From: CAUPWF01 sp964367685
GTDB taxonomy: Bacteria > Bacillota > Clostridia > Lachnospirales > Lachnospiraceae
Assembly: GCA_964367685.1 (NCBI GenBank)
Contig: CAYIYM010000001.1
Span: 1 to 64,000 of the forward strand
Direction of reading: 5' to 3'
DNA: 64,000 nucleotides
Below the pieces are notes generated by a model, which was given only the letters and a program-made list of their open reading frames with translations, ran no database searches and was not told the origin of the DNA. A program made the translations under genes and the position numbers. Numbering within the stretch: position 1 is the first letter of the stretch; every line of letters starts with the position of its first letter. Shown here in pieces: positions 15,385 to 24,292 of this stretch.

Positions 15385-16560
15385 ATGACTACTTATATTA
15401 TAGAAAAATTTATTTTATCATCGCGTAAAAATGATAATGATAATTTCAGGCAACGATTTGGCTATGTTGCTAGCATAGTTGGAATTATTTCAAATGGAAT
15501 CCTTAGCTTTGTCAAAATTCTATGCGGTTTATTATTTGGCAGCATTTCAATTCTTGGTGATGGTGTTAATAATCTATCTGATAGTGCCTCTTCTATCGTG
15601 ACTTTAATAGGATTTAAAATAGCTGAAAAGCCAGCTGATAAGGAACACCCTTTTGGACATGCCAGAATGGAGTATATATCTGGTCTTATTGTTGCTTTCA
15701 TTATTATGTATATCAGTATAGAGCTTTTTATATCCTCCATTGATAAGATTATAAACCCTTCATCAATTGAAGTCAGTCCACTTATTGTTGTTATTTTAAT
15801 TGTATCTATAATTGTTAAAATGTGGCTCTATAGCTTCAATAAAGAAGTTTCAGACAGGATACAATCTAAGACAATTTTAGGGGTTGCCAAAGATTCATTA
15901 AACGATGTTATAATCACTGCAGGGGTACTTACTTCTATAGTTATTTACCATTTTTTCAACTGGAACTTAGATGGATTTGTTGGTGTACTATTGTCAATAT
16001 TGATATTAAAATCCGGAATAGATATTGCAAAAGATACTCTAAGCCCTCTTCTTGGTGAAGCACCTGACGAAGCATTTATAAGAGAAATTAATGATAAATT
16101 ACTTTCTTATGAATATGTGCTTGGAATTCATGATTTAATCGTTCATAACTATGGTCACAATCGAACTTTTCTATCCGTACATCTGGAATTTGATTCCGAG
16201 TTTAACTTAATATTATGCCATGAAATTGCCGACAAAATTGAAAGAAATTTCGAAAAAGAAAATTTGAATATTGTTATTCACATTGATCCTGTTACATTAA
16301 ATGATGAAGTAACTGATCACTACAAATATCTTGTTGAAGATGTTATTACCTCTATTGATAATAGAATTTCCATGCATGATTTTAGACTTGTTCAAGCAGA
16401 CAATATTCACAACCTCATTTTTGATATAGCACTTCCATGTGAAGTTTCTCTTGAAGTAGATGAAGTGAAAAATATAATAACAAAAAATATTCTAGCCATT
16501 GATCCTAGTTGCAAAACAATAATTCGTGTAGATAAACATTATAACTTAAATAGAATATAG
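15385..16560 (+). CDS. Cation diffusion facilitator (CDF) transporter, probable Mn2+ exporter
   Basis: 391 residues: six membrane segments in the first about 210 residues and a cytoplasmic C-terminal domain with the usual metal-dimerisation fold, slightly longer than typical. The metal-site quartet reads Asn62-x3-Asp66 in helix 2 and Asp170-x3-Asp174 in helix 5. This ND-DD pattern is that described for the streptococcal manganese exporter MntE, unlike the HD-HD of zinc exporters. HPFGHARMEY is the conserved loop after helix 2. Manganese is therefore the best guess; iron or cobalt remain possible. It is transcribed alone and closed by a terminator. Confidence 0.82.
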   Translation: MTTYIIEKFILSSRKNDNDNFRQRFGYVASIVGIISNGILSFVKILCGLLFGSISILGDGVNNLSDSASSIVTLIGFKIAEKPADKEHPFGHARMEYISGLIVAFIIMYISIELFISSIDKIINPSSIEVSPLIVVILIVSIIVKMWLYSFNKEVSDRIQSKTILGVAKDSLNDVIITAGVLTSIVIYHFFNWNLDGFVGVLLSILILKSGIDIAKDTLSPLLGEAPDEAFIREINDKLLSYEYVLGIHDLIVHNYGHNRTFLSVHLEFDSEFNLILCHEIADKIERNFEKENLNIVIHIDPVTLNDEVTDHYKYLVEDVITSIDNRISMHDFRLVQADNIHNLIFDIALPCEVSLEVDEVKNIITKNILAIDPSCKTIIRVDKHYNLNRI

Positions 16561-16580
16561 CTATTGCCTTATAAATAACA

Positions 16581-16621
16581 AATCACCTAATGATTAATTT
16601 CATCAGGTGATTTTATTTTTT
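16581..16621. terminator. Bidirectional rho-independent terminator
   Basis: Stem AATCACCT (16581-16588) with AGGTGATT (16605-16612), reinforced by ATGA/TCAT, then TTTTATTTTTTT on the plus strand. It follows the CDF gene by 20 bases and abuts the stop of the convergent amide hydrolase gene, so it can serve both. Confidence 0.8.
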
Positions 16622-17592
16622 TAATTCGCACTAAAAATACAAGTGTTGTCGGAATAATCAAAAGCTATAAGCTCATTACTATTTAAATCCTCTTTATGCA
16701 TACTCACTGCAGAAATCATACTACTATCGTATGTTTTATAATAGTAAGTTCCTTTCGTTGCATTAATACAGCAAGAATATACCGTAATATCCCAATTTTC
16801 CCCTTCCATAACGCTTCCTCGCACCATAGAAACCGCATTTAGCATATGGAACATCTGAGCAATAGATGCACTTTCCGTTTCCATTGCAACGGCGTTTGCC
16901 TTTAAAAAATAAGCTTTCACAAATCTTGATTGAGACGAATAATCACCTGGTAAACCTAAGGCTCCCATTCCCATACAATAATGACTGAGTGTAATTTCAT
17001 CCGTCATCGTATTTACTGGGTTTCTATTTGATAAATGCATATAATTTTTTAAATTATGCATCTGCATGTCAAAAGTTGGGTTATTAGTCATTATGCCTGT
17101 TTTATTTTCATAAATATTCATCCCTGCCTCTGTACACTCTACAACAATAGATGTATTTTCATCAGAAATAATAAAATGTAACGTAGGTATTGGTAATGAA
17201 GGCATAAAAGGAGTGTCTGTAATGTTCGTCTGATTTAAAATAACTTTTGCTTCTTCCACATTTAACGCTTTGCAAAGTATAAATGGTATAATTTCAACTA
17301 CAGAGATATTATCTAATGACTCATTGCTTTTGTTATACTTTGCAATTTCCGGAAAATTAAGACCTGCCATATATAGTCCTTTTTCATTGACTGCCTCCGC
17401 AAACAGTGGGTAATTATCGACAATCATTGCAGTGCCTATCATTCCATAGTGATTGTTAATTGTTGGCATTTCTTTAAAATGAAAAGGGTAATTTCTAGGT
17501 ACCACCACAATTTTCTTATCAAAATCAAAACTAATGTCCATATTTCTTCCAATGTAAAAATTCCCATTATTCCATGCAATTGATGTACACAT
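16621..17592 (-). CDS. Linear-amide C-N hydrolase, choloylglycine hydrolase / penicillin V acylase family
   Basis: 323 residues. The frame can be opened at a GTG at 17601, but GAGGTG sits six bases before the ATG at 17592, which gives Met-Cys2 as the N-terminus. That is what the Ntn-hydrolase mechanism needs: after Met removal Cys2 is the nucleophile. Other family residues are GRNMDI (Arg16, Asp19), TNNPTFD (oxyanion-hole Asn) and SSQSRF (Arg). The family hydrolyses conjugated bile salts, penicillin V or N-acyl homoserine lactones; sequence alone does not separate these. No signal peptide, so cytoplasmic. Confidence 0.85.
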   Translation of the reverse strand: MCTSIAWNNGNFYIGRNMDISFDFDKKIVVVPRNYPFHFKEMPTINNHYGMIGTAMIVDNYPLFAEAVNEKGLYMAGLNFPEIAKYNKSNESLDNISVVEIIPFILCKALNVEEAKVILNQTNITDTPFMPSLPIPTLHFIISDENTSIVVECTEAGMNIYENKTGIMTNNPTFDMQMHNLKNYMHLSNRNPVNTMTDEITLSHYCMGMGALGLPGDYSSQSRFVKAYFLKANAVAMETESASIAQMFHMLNAVSMVRGSVMEGENWDITVYSCCINATKGTYYYKTYDSSMISAVSMHKEDLNSNELIAFDYSDNTCIFSAN

Positions 17593-17621
17593 ATTAATCA
17601 CCTCACTATAACTAATACTAA

Positions 17622-19301
17622 TTAATCTTTTGTTAACTTTCTTCTCATTCTACGTGGTTTCGCAGCTTCTGCACCTAAACGAGCCACTCTATTCTTTTGA
17701 TAGGATTCGAAGTTACCTTGGTGCCAATACCAATTTCCAGGTTCCTCTTCTGTCCCCTCCCAAGCAATAATATGTGTCGCAATACGATCAAGGAAGAATC
17801 TATCATGACTGATTACAACAGAACATCCTGGGAAGTTCAAGAGGGCCTCCTCCAAGCTCGATAAAGTCGCAATATCCAAGTCATTTGTAGGCTCGTCCAA
17901 GAGTATAAGATTTCCACCTTCTTTTAGGGTTAGGGCAAGATTCAGCCTATTTCGCTCACCACCCGATAGCATTCCTGCTTTTTTCTGTTGATCTGAACCT
18001 TTAAATCCAAATCCAGATAAATATGCTCTACTTGGTACTTGTACATTCCCTACTTGAAGATAATCATTTCCATCTGAAACTATCTCCCAAAGGGTTTTAT
18101 CTGGATCTAATCCAGCTCTATTTTGATCTACATAAGATATATGAACTGTTTCTCCAATTTCTAGAGTTCCACTACTCAACTCTTCTAGTCCAACAATACT
18201 TTTGAATAGTGTTGTCTTACCAACTCCATTAGGCCCAATTACACCAACAATTCCACCTTGTGGAAGTGAGAAAGAAAAATCTTTTATTAACGTACGATCT
18301 CCAAAGGATTTATTAATATTGTCTGCAACAATAACTTTTGTTCCAAGTCGAGATCCAACGTGTATTTTGATATCAGAAAAATCTACGTCTTTAACTCTTG
18401 CCGCCTCTGCTTCCATCTCTGCAAAACGCTCAAGACGTGCCTTACTTTTTGTCTGACGTGCTTTTGGCGAGCTTCTTACCCACTCCAACTCTGCTTGAAT
18501 TCTTTTCACAAGCTTTGCTTGTTGTTGTCCTTGTGCCGAAAGTCTAGCTGCCTTTGTTTCTAGATATGTAGAATAATTTCCTTCATATGGATATAATTGT
18601 CCTCGATCCACTTCACAAATCCAACCTGCTACATTGTCTAGGAAGTATCTATCATGGGTTACCGCAAGAACAGCTCCTGGATAATTCTTTAAAAATTGTT
18701 CTAACCACAGAACTGATTCAGCATCCAAATGGTTAGTTGGCTCATCAAGTAAGAGTAAATCAGGAGCTTCTAAAAGGAGTTTACAAAGTGCTACTCGTCT
18801 TCTCTCTCCTCCTGACAAGATGCCAATTGATGCATCTGCATCTGGGCATTGAAGCGCATCCATCGCCTGATATAATTTACTATCAATATCCCAACCATCT
18901 GCCGCATCAATCTCTGATTGTAAGTCGCCCATTTCTGTCATTAATTTATCGTAATCGGCATCTGGTTCCATCATTTCTTCACCGATTTTATTGAATCTCT
19001 CCACTTTTGCTAGTAAGCCACTAAATGCTTGTCTTATATTCTCGATAACCGTCTTATCTTCATCAAGAGGTGGTTCTTGTTGTAATATCCCTACAGTAAA
19101 TCCTGGCGTCAATTTCGCCTCTCCTGCTGAAACTTCTTCCATTCCAGCCATTACCTTAAGCATTGTCGATTTTCCCATACCATTTGGTCCAACTACACCG
19201 ATTTTAGCTCCATAATAAAAAGAAAGGGATACGTCATTTAAAATAACCTTATCTCCGTGCGCTTTACGTGCTTTATACATTTGATATATAAATTCTGCCA
19301 T
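17622..19301 (-). CDS. ettA: Energy-dependent translational throttle protein EttA (ABC-F)
   Basis: 559 residues, matching EttA length (about 555). Two ABC cassettes with Walker A GPNGMGKST and GPNGVGKTT, two LSGGER signatures, two LLDEPTN Walker B motifs and the charged interdomain linker 'ARQTKSKARLERFAEMEAEA' (P-site tRNA interaction motif) typical of EttA. It binds the ribosomal E site and gates the first elongation step according to ATP/ADP ratio. It has no membrane segments. It lies alone between the amide hydrolase and a DsrE-like gene; AGGAGA precedes the ATG. Confidence 0.93.
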   Translation of the reverse strand: MAEFIYQMYKARKAHGDKVILNDVSLSFYYGAKIGVVGPNGMGKSTMLKVMAGMEEVSAGEAKLTPGFTVGILQQEPPLDEDKTVIENIRQAFSGLLAKVERFNKIGEEMMEPDADYDKLMTEMGDLQSEIDAADGWDIDSKLYQAMDALQCPDADASIGILSGGERRRVALCKLLLEAPDLLLLDEPTNHLDAESVLWLEQFLKNYPGAVLAVTHDRYFLDNVAGWICEVDRGQLYPYEGNYSTYLETKAARLSAQGQQQAKLVKRIQAELEWVRSSPKARQTKSKARLERFAEMEAEAARVKDVDFSDIKIHVGSRLGTKVIVADNINKSFGDRTLIKDFSFSLPQGGIVGVIGPNGVGKTTLFKSIVGLEELSSGTLEIGETVHISYVDQNRAGLDPDKTLWEIVSDGNDYLQVGNVQVPSRAYLSGFGFKGSDQQKKAGMLSGGERNRLNLALTLKEGGNLILLDEPTNDLDIATLSSLEEALLNFPGCSVVISHDRFFLDRIATHIIAWEGTEEEPGNWYWHQGNFESYQKNRVARLGAEAAKPRRMRRKLTKD

Positions 19302-19426
19302 GTGTTTTCTCCTACCTTATAATAAATAATTTAATAATATGTATCATAACATAGACTACATTATTTATAAATGTATTTTACTAATTTTACACCGAATCTT
19401 CTTTTGGTTTGTACAGTATTATTTTT

Positions 19427-19765
19427 TTATATTGTAATAAGTTTTTCATTTTCCTTTAATATATTTGTAAGTGGTATTCCCATTCCGTCCACTTCTATTT
19501 CAAGAGATTTTAATTTATCAGTAACACCAAACATATTCGAGCAAGATATACATGCCTTTACAACTACCCCCACATGTTGAGCTAATTTAATTCTCTCTTG
19601 AATATTAGTATCTTCTGATACAAGCTTCGCAGTAGGTCCCCAAATAATTATTTCTACTTCATCAAACCAGCCTTGCATTTTTGCATTAGTTGCATACATA
19701 AACACCATCGAATGAGCCGCTTGCGGATTGTCATTTACCCATAAAATATTCAACTTACTATTCAT
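19427..19765 (-). CDS. DsrE/DsrF-like small protein
   Basis: 112 residues from the ATG at 19765, chosen because AGGAGG lies seven bases upstream; an open frame extends 11 codons further but lacks a ribosome site. The sequence (LNILWVNDNPQAAHSMVFMY ... VEIIIWGPTAKLV ... VVVKACISCSNMFG) fits the DsrE fold. The CISC pair near residues 76-79 is at the position where sulfur-relay DsrE proteins carry a reactive cysteine. Function unknown; a sulfur or persulfide role is only a family-level suggestion. Confidence 0.7.
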   Translation of the reverse strand: MNSKLNILWVNDNPQAAHSMVFMYATNAKMQGWFDEVEIIIWGPTAKLVSEDTNIQERIKLAQHVGVVVKACISCSNMFGVTDKLKSLEIEVDGMGIPLTNILKENEKLITI

Positions 19766-19877
19766 AAATACCTCCTTGTATAATAATAATGTAATCAATA
19801 AGACTGACTTATCGATTCATTTCCATTATAATTGATTCAAATCAAATGAACAAGAATTAAAATTCTGACAATTCAAA

Positions 19878-19912
19878 ACAAAGGACAAACACTATCAGTG
19901 TCTGTCCTTTGT
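19878..19912 (-). terminator. Rho-independent terminator of the VOC protein gene
   Basis: Strong dyad: AAAGGACA on one side and TGTCCTTT on the other, plus inner ACAC/GTGT pairs and a short loop. On the minus strand it is followed by TTTTG. It starts 24 bases past the stop of the gene at 19936. Confidence 0.75.
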
Positions 19913-19935
19913 TCTGTGTATAATATTTACGATTA

Positions 19936-20430
19936 TTAGTAAGCTCCTTTAGAATATGTCACTTCATAGCTGTGACTATATACTTCAAAAACAATTCCAA
20001 ATGGATCTTCTACATAACACATTCTATATGGTTTTTCATTCGGATAGTATTCTTTTATAGGCATCCTTTGTTTACCACCTTCATCAACAATTTTCTTTAC
20101 TAATCCCTCTATATCTGGATCTTGTACTGAAAAATGGAATAATCCTGTGTTTTTAAATTCAAAGGGTTGCTTTTGTTTGTCATTTTCTACAAATTCAAAC
20201 AATTCTATTCCTATAGAATTTGAAGTAACCATGTGGGCAATTTTGAAATCACCGTGCCCTTTACCAAATACTTCTTCACACATGATTCCGATTGCAGAAG
20301 TATTTTCTTCTTTTATGATAGCTGGTTTCATTACAATATACCATCCCATAACCTCGCTATAAAATTTTACCGCCTGTTCTAGATTAGGTACAGACAAACC
20401 GATATGAGAAAATGCTCTTGGATAATTCAT
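19936..20430 (-). CDS. VOC (glyoxalase/bleomycin resistance) superfamily protein
   Basis: 164 residues with paired beta-alpha-beta-beta-beta modules: 'FSHIGLSVPNLEQAVKFYSE' at the start (metal His in HIGLSV), 'IGIELFEF' ending the first module, 'GLFHFSVQDPDIEGLVKKI' opening the second, and 'YVEDPFGIVFEVYSH' with the last metal ligand Glu. A metal-dependent lyase, dioxygenase or isomerase is expected; the substrate is unknown. An HxlR regulator gene lies 77 bases upstream on the same strand, and many HxlR proteins control adjacent detoxification genes for reactive electrophiles such as aldehydes or quinones. Confidence 0.8.
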   Translation of the reverse strand: MNYPRAFSHIGLSVPNLEQAVKFYSEVMGWYIVMKPAIIKEENTSAIGIMCEEVFGKGHGDFKIAHMVTSNSIGIELFEFVENDKQKQPFEFKNTGLFHFSVQDPDIEGLVKKIVDEGGKQRMPIKEYYPNEKPYRMCYVEDPFGIVFEVYSHSYEVTYSKGAY

Positions 20431-20507
20431 TTTCGTTACCTCCTTATTATTGTACCTTTATTATATATCTGGTTCAACACTTTGGACAATAACGTACTTT
20501 TTTGTAC

Positions 20508-20849
20508 CTATAAATCTTCTAACCTAATTTTATTTTCTTTAGCATATTCTTTTGAAAATTCACAAAATCCTTCTACAAGTGGAATGAGTTCTTTATATTT
20601 AGTTGACAATGAATATACTACATTTAATGGCTTTTCAGATATAACCCTTCTCACTAGAATATTACTTTGTTCAAGTTCTTTCAATTGAGTAACCAGCATT
20701 TTGTGTGTTATGTCTGGAATCCCTTTTAGTAATAAGGAAAATCTATTATCACCATGCAAAACATGCCACAATATTCTCATTTTCCATTTACCCCCTAGTA
20801 AATCCATAGATAAAAGCAATGCACAAGTATAATCACTTTTTACTTTCAT
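20508..20849 (-). CDS. HxlR-family transcriptional regulator
   Basis: 113 residues with the HxlR winged helix: 'CALLLSMDLLGGKWKMRILW' near the N-terminus (conserved Cys at residue 9 followed by the D-x-x-GGKW signature), 'GIPDITHKMLVTQLKELEQ' as recognition helix and 'VVYSLSTKYKELIPLVE' as the end of the wing. The conserved N-terminal Cys is the redox or electrophile sensor in characterised members (HypR, YodB). It precedes the VOC gene in the same orientation and is likely its regulator. Confidence 0.87.
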   Translation of the reverse strand: MKVKSDYTCALLLSMDLLGGKWKMRILWHVLHGDNRFSLLLKGIPDITHKMLVTQLKELEQSNILVRRVISEKPLNVVYSLSTKYKELIPLVEGFCEFSKEYAKENKIRLEDL

Positions 20850-20900
20850 ACCTCTAACTCCTTATTCCCAAATACACATCACTCTCTCGTAAATCAGCTC

Positions 20901-21356
20901 TTATATTTGGTTCTTTGCCTGTTCAACAGCTTGATTTAATATTTCATTATCTAATTTAAAATCTCTATATCCAGTTTTAACTACTTCCAAATATTCTTTA
21001 GATGGCATTCCAAATTCATTTTCACTTGGCATAATGTACACTAATCCTTGATAGCACTCTTGTCCGACTTTAACAGACATGTAGTACTTTTGATAAAGTG
21101 TAGGATATCCTTCGTATTCATCCAAAGCCTCCTCATCTTGTTTATCAATTTTCCACACTCCAATAGGTACAATTGAACCTTCTTTTTTCTCAATGGTTGC
21201 ATAGGCTCCAGTTTTAGAACCTTTAAACAAAAGTTGATAATCTTTTATTTCCGAGCTTCCAACAATTGTTGCATTTGGACATCGTTTTTCCATATCTTTA
21301 ATATTTAAATTACTACCATAAGCTATGTAATATTTATCATTATCTAATCTGTTCAT
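20901..21356 (-). CDS. Gamma-glutamylcyclotransferase-like (AIG2/GGCT) protein
   Basis: 151 residues from the ATG at 21356; the frame opens five codons earlier, but AAGGAG is five bases before this ATG and would be inside the longer version. The YIAYGSNLN motif binds the substrate gamma-glutamyl group and ALDEYEGYP carries the catalytic Glu of the family. Members release 5-oxoproline from gamma-glutamyl peptides or amines. The physiological substrate here is unknown. No partner genes nearby. Confidence 0.82.
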   Translation of the reverse strand: MNRLDNDKYYIAYGSNLNIKDMEKRCPNATIVGSSEIKDYQLLFKGSKTGAYATIEKKEGSIVPIGVWKIDKQDEEALDEYEGYPTLYQKYYMSVKVGQECYQGLVYIMPSENEFGMPSKEYLEVVKTGYRDFKLDNEILNQAVEQAKNQI

Positions 21357-21546
21357 ATTTATCTCCTTCATTCATCAACGACACTTGATTTTAAACATAT
21401 TGATATTATCTTATCCTCGTATCAGACTGTCAACAGTTTTTTCAATAACTTTACTATTGTTTGTATTTTATTTTCTTACTTGTAAAATAGCTGTCTATAT
21501 TATACTATTTACTAATATGAAGTTAATTGAAAGGAAATGAAACATT

Positions 21547-22527
21547 ATGATTTATGTACCATCAATCTCTACAAGTATTTACTACAATTTAGCCCTTGAA
21601 TATTATTTAGCTACCGAAAAAAAATGGACTGATAATATTTTCATCGTTTGGCATGTTACACCAACATTAGTTGTTGGACGAAATCAAAATACATTAGAAG
21701 AAATCAATAAATCATACGTCGAGGCTAAAAATATTAATGTAGCTAGACGTATGAGTGGTGGCGGAACCGTATATCAAGATTTAAATGGATGGCAATTTGC
21801 CTTTATCGAGCCCAAGACAAGTGATAAAATCGACTTTAAACATTATCTCGAGCCAATCATTGAAGCCATTGGTACATTTAATGTTAAGGCTGAGTTTTCC
21901 GGGCGCAACGATCTTCTTATTGATGGTCGGAAGTTTTCTGGAAACTCTCAATACATACTTAAAGATACCGTTGTACACCACGGAACAATCCTCTTTGATA
22001 GCGACATTGAAGAAATGGTAAAGGCTACTACTGTAGACGATTACAAGATTACTTCAAAAGGTATAAAGTCTATTCGTAGCAGAGTAACTAATGTGAAAGA
22101 ACATCTCGCAGTTCCGATTGACAGAGATACCTTTAAGGATACTATTGTCAAATACATTATTGGCAAAGAAGGTAGTATATACGAATTAACTCCAGAAGAT
22201 ATTGCAAGAATCGAAGAAATTGCAAAAGAAAAATTCGACAATTGGGATATCATCTATGGCAAAAACCCTGAATCCAATATTGATAAAACTACTTATACTA
22301 ATGCCGGAAAAATCCAATTTAAATTAAATGTAAGAAACAACAAAATAGATACGGCGTCTCTTTATGGCGATTTTTTTAGTGCTTATGACACTTCCCAACT
22401 TACAGATCTCTTAATCGGTTGTACATACGAAAAAAACATGATTAAAGAACTTTTAGTAAAAAATAATATGGAAAATGCTATTCATAACATTGATTTAGAT
22501 ACGTTAGTAAATGCTATCATAGATTAG
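21547..22527 (+). CDS. lplA: Lipoate-protein ligase A
   Basis: 326 residues. N-terminal cofactor-transferase domain with VVGRNQNT, RRMSGGGTVYQD (the lipoyl-AMP binding RR-x-x-GGG motif), SGRNDLLIDGRKFSGNSQ and HHGTILFD, followed by a C-terminal accessory domain. It activates free lipoate with ATP and attaches it to E2 or GcvH lysines. No target complex or lipoate synthase lies in the window, so scavenging of external lipoate is implied. It is transcribed alone and its stop overlaps that of convergent recN by four bases. Confidence 0.9.
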   Translation: MIYVPSISTSIYYNLALEYYLATEKKWTDNIFIVWHVTPTLVVGRNQNTLEEINKSYVEAKNINVARRMSGGGTVYQDLNGWQFAFIEPKTSDKIDFKHYLEPIIEAIGTFNVKAEFSGRNDLLIDGRKFSGNSQYILKDTVVHHGTILFDSDIEEMVKATTVDDYKITSKGIKSIRSRVTNVKEHLAVPIDRDTFKDTIVKYIIGKEGSIYELTPEDIARIEEIAKEKFDNWDIIYGKNPESNIDKTTYTNAGKIQFKLNVRNNKIDTASLYGDFFSAYDTSQLTDLLIGCTYEKNMIKELLVKNNMENAIHNIDLDTLVNAIID

Positions 22528-24206
22528 CCATAAAACTTTCTATTGGCCATTTCTTTCATCTCAATTGCACTTTGCACCATGGCTTCTGTTGCTTGTCCAC
22601 CACCAAGAATTCTTGTAAGTTCATCAATAGCCTCTTGGTATGAAAGTTTTGCGATAGACGTCACTGATTTGCCAGCATGCACTTGTTTCTGTATTACGAA
22701 GTGTTCAGAAGCAAGTGCTGCAATTTGAGCTAAATGAGTAATACAAATCACTTGTCTACTTTTCCCTATAATTGCTAATTTTTCTCCTACTTTAGAAGCT
22801 GTAAGTCCACTAATTCCAGCATCGACTTCGTCAAAAATCAACGTTTCTTTTTGCTCCTTATCTGCCATTACAGTTTTAATCGCAAGCATAATTCTCGAAA
22901 GCTCACCACCCGAAACAACATTTGATAGCGGTTTCACATCTTCCCCTGGGTTTAGGGAAACCAGAAACATTACTTCATCTATTCCATCATTAGTTATGAT
23001 TGTTTTTTCCTCTATATTAATTTGAAAATTCACATCATTAAAATTCAGTTCTTTCAAATTCTCCTTGATTGCTTCTGAGAGCTTTTCACATGCCCTCACA
23101 CGACATTTTGACAATGTCTTTGCAGTATTTTCCAGTGCAGTGTAAGACACGGTTATTTCATCGTTTAAACGGATTAAATAAGCATCATAATCTAACAATT
23201 TACTTGTTTTTTCTTCTAATCCACTTCTATATTCCATAATATCATCAAATGTTTTTCCATATTTTCCTTTGAGACGATTCCACAAATTTAATCGTTCTTC
23301 TATTGTTTGGAAATCCTCATGCAAAAACTCTATATTATCTTTATAAGTAGAAACTTCACGATTAAAATCATTGAGTAAATTATCGACTTCAGCTAGTTGA
23401 TGATAAAATTGCTTACAAGTATCATCATATTCTGAAATTTCTTGCAATGCATGAAGTCCACGACTTAATGCATCACTTGCACCGTAATCCCCATAAGAAC
23501 TTGTGCAGTTGTAAACACAATCTAAATTTTCAGTTATTTTTTTTCCATTTACGAGTCTACGATAAGAATGTTCCAAATCCTCATCTTCTCCTTTGACCAA
23601 ATTCGCCTCAGCGATTTCATTTAATTCAAATTGAAGAAAAGAAAGCTCCCGATTACGGCTTTCTATATCATTATCAGCCTCGTTCATCTCTTGTACTTTT
23701 GATTTATATAACTTATAGGAATCTGCTACTTGTTTCTTCAATGGCACTCCTTCATCGCCAATGTATTCATCTAAAATCGCAAGATGGTTTTTTTTATTTA
23801 AAAGCGTTTGATGTTCATGTTGACCATGAATATCAATTAAGACAGATGCTACATTTTTTAACACAGTTTGAGTTACTGTTTCTCCATTGATTTTACTAAT
23901 GCTTCTGCCTTCCATTAATTTACGACTCAAAATAATCATTCCATCTTCCGGAATAATGTCTAATTCTTTTAACTCCTGAATTTGTTTATCATTTTCTAAA
24001 TGGAAAACAAGCTCAACAAATCCGAATTCCTTCCCTTTTCTTAGTAAGTCAGCAGTATACCTCCCACCAAGTGCTAGTTGTACAGAACCAAGAATAATGG
24101 ACTTACCCGCCCCTGTTTCTCCAGTAAGAATATTCAATCCTTTTTCAAATTCTACCTCAATTTCTTCGATCAAAGCTAAGTTTTTTACGTATAAACTTCT
24201 TAACAT
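22524..24206 (-). CDS. recN: DNA repair protein RecN
   Basis: 560 residues from the ATG at 24206, which matches the family N-terminus (MLRSLYVKNLALIEEIEVEF) and follows TAGGAGG; a longer frame begins 18 codons upstream without support. Walker A is TGETGAGKS (about residues 28-36), a long coiled coil spans about 150-400, and the C-terminal ATPase half has VSGGELSR and LIFDEVDAGISG. RecN is an SMC-like protein that gathers DNA ends for recombinational repair. It is last in the conserved asp23-to-recN run; the usual next genes in spore formers, spoIVB and spo0A, do not follow. Confidence 0.95.
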   Translation of the reverse strand: MLRSLYVKNLALIEEIEVEFEKGLNILTGETGAGKSIILGSVQLALGGRYTADLLRKGKEFGFVELVFHLENDKQIQELKELDIIPEDGMIILSRKLMEGRSISKINGETVTQTVLKNVASVLIDIHGQHEHQTLLNKKNHLAILDEYIGDEGVPLKKQVADSYKLYKSKVQEMNEADNDIESRNRELSFLQFELNEIAEANLVKGEDEDLEHSYRRLVNGKKITENLDCVYNCTSSYGDYGASDALSRGLHALQEISEYDDTCKQFYHQLAEVDNLLNDFNREVSTYKDNIEFLHEDFQTIEERLNLWNRLKGKYGKTFDDIMEYRSGLEEKTSKLLDYDAYLIRLNDEITVSYTALENTAKTLSKCRVRACEKLSEAIKENLKELNFNDVNFQINIEEKTIITNDGIDEVMFLVSLNPGEDVKPLSNVVSGGELSRIMLAIKTVMADKEQKETLIFDEVDAGISGLTASKVGEKLAIIGKSRQVICITHLAQIAALASEHFVIQKQVHAGKSVTSIAKLSYQEAIDELTRILGGGQATEAMVQSAIEMKEMANRKFYG

Positions 24207-24292
24207 ATGCCTCCTATAGACTCTTTCTCGTCTGCCACCCCTATTGATATTGTATTCCACACATTTTTATAACTTTTATATATCTAGAATTA

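Noticed and set aside
23699..23890. Small plus-strand open frame antisense to recN
   Set aside because: Composition (Leu/His/Gln-rich) is what antisense of a coiled-coil gene gives; no start signals.
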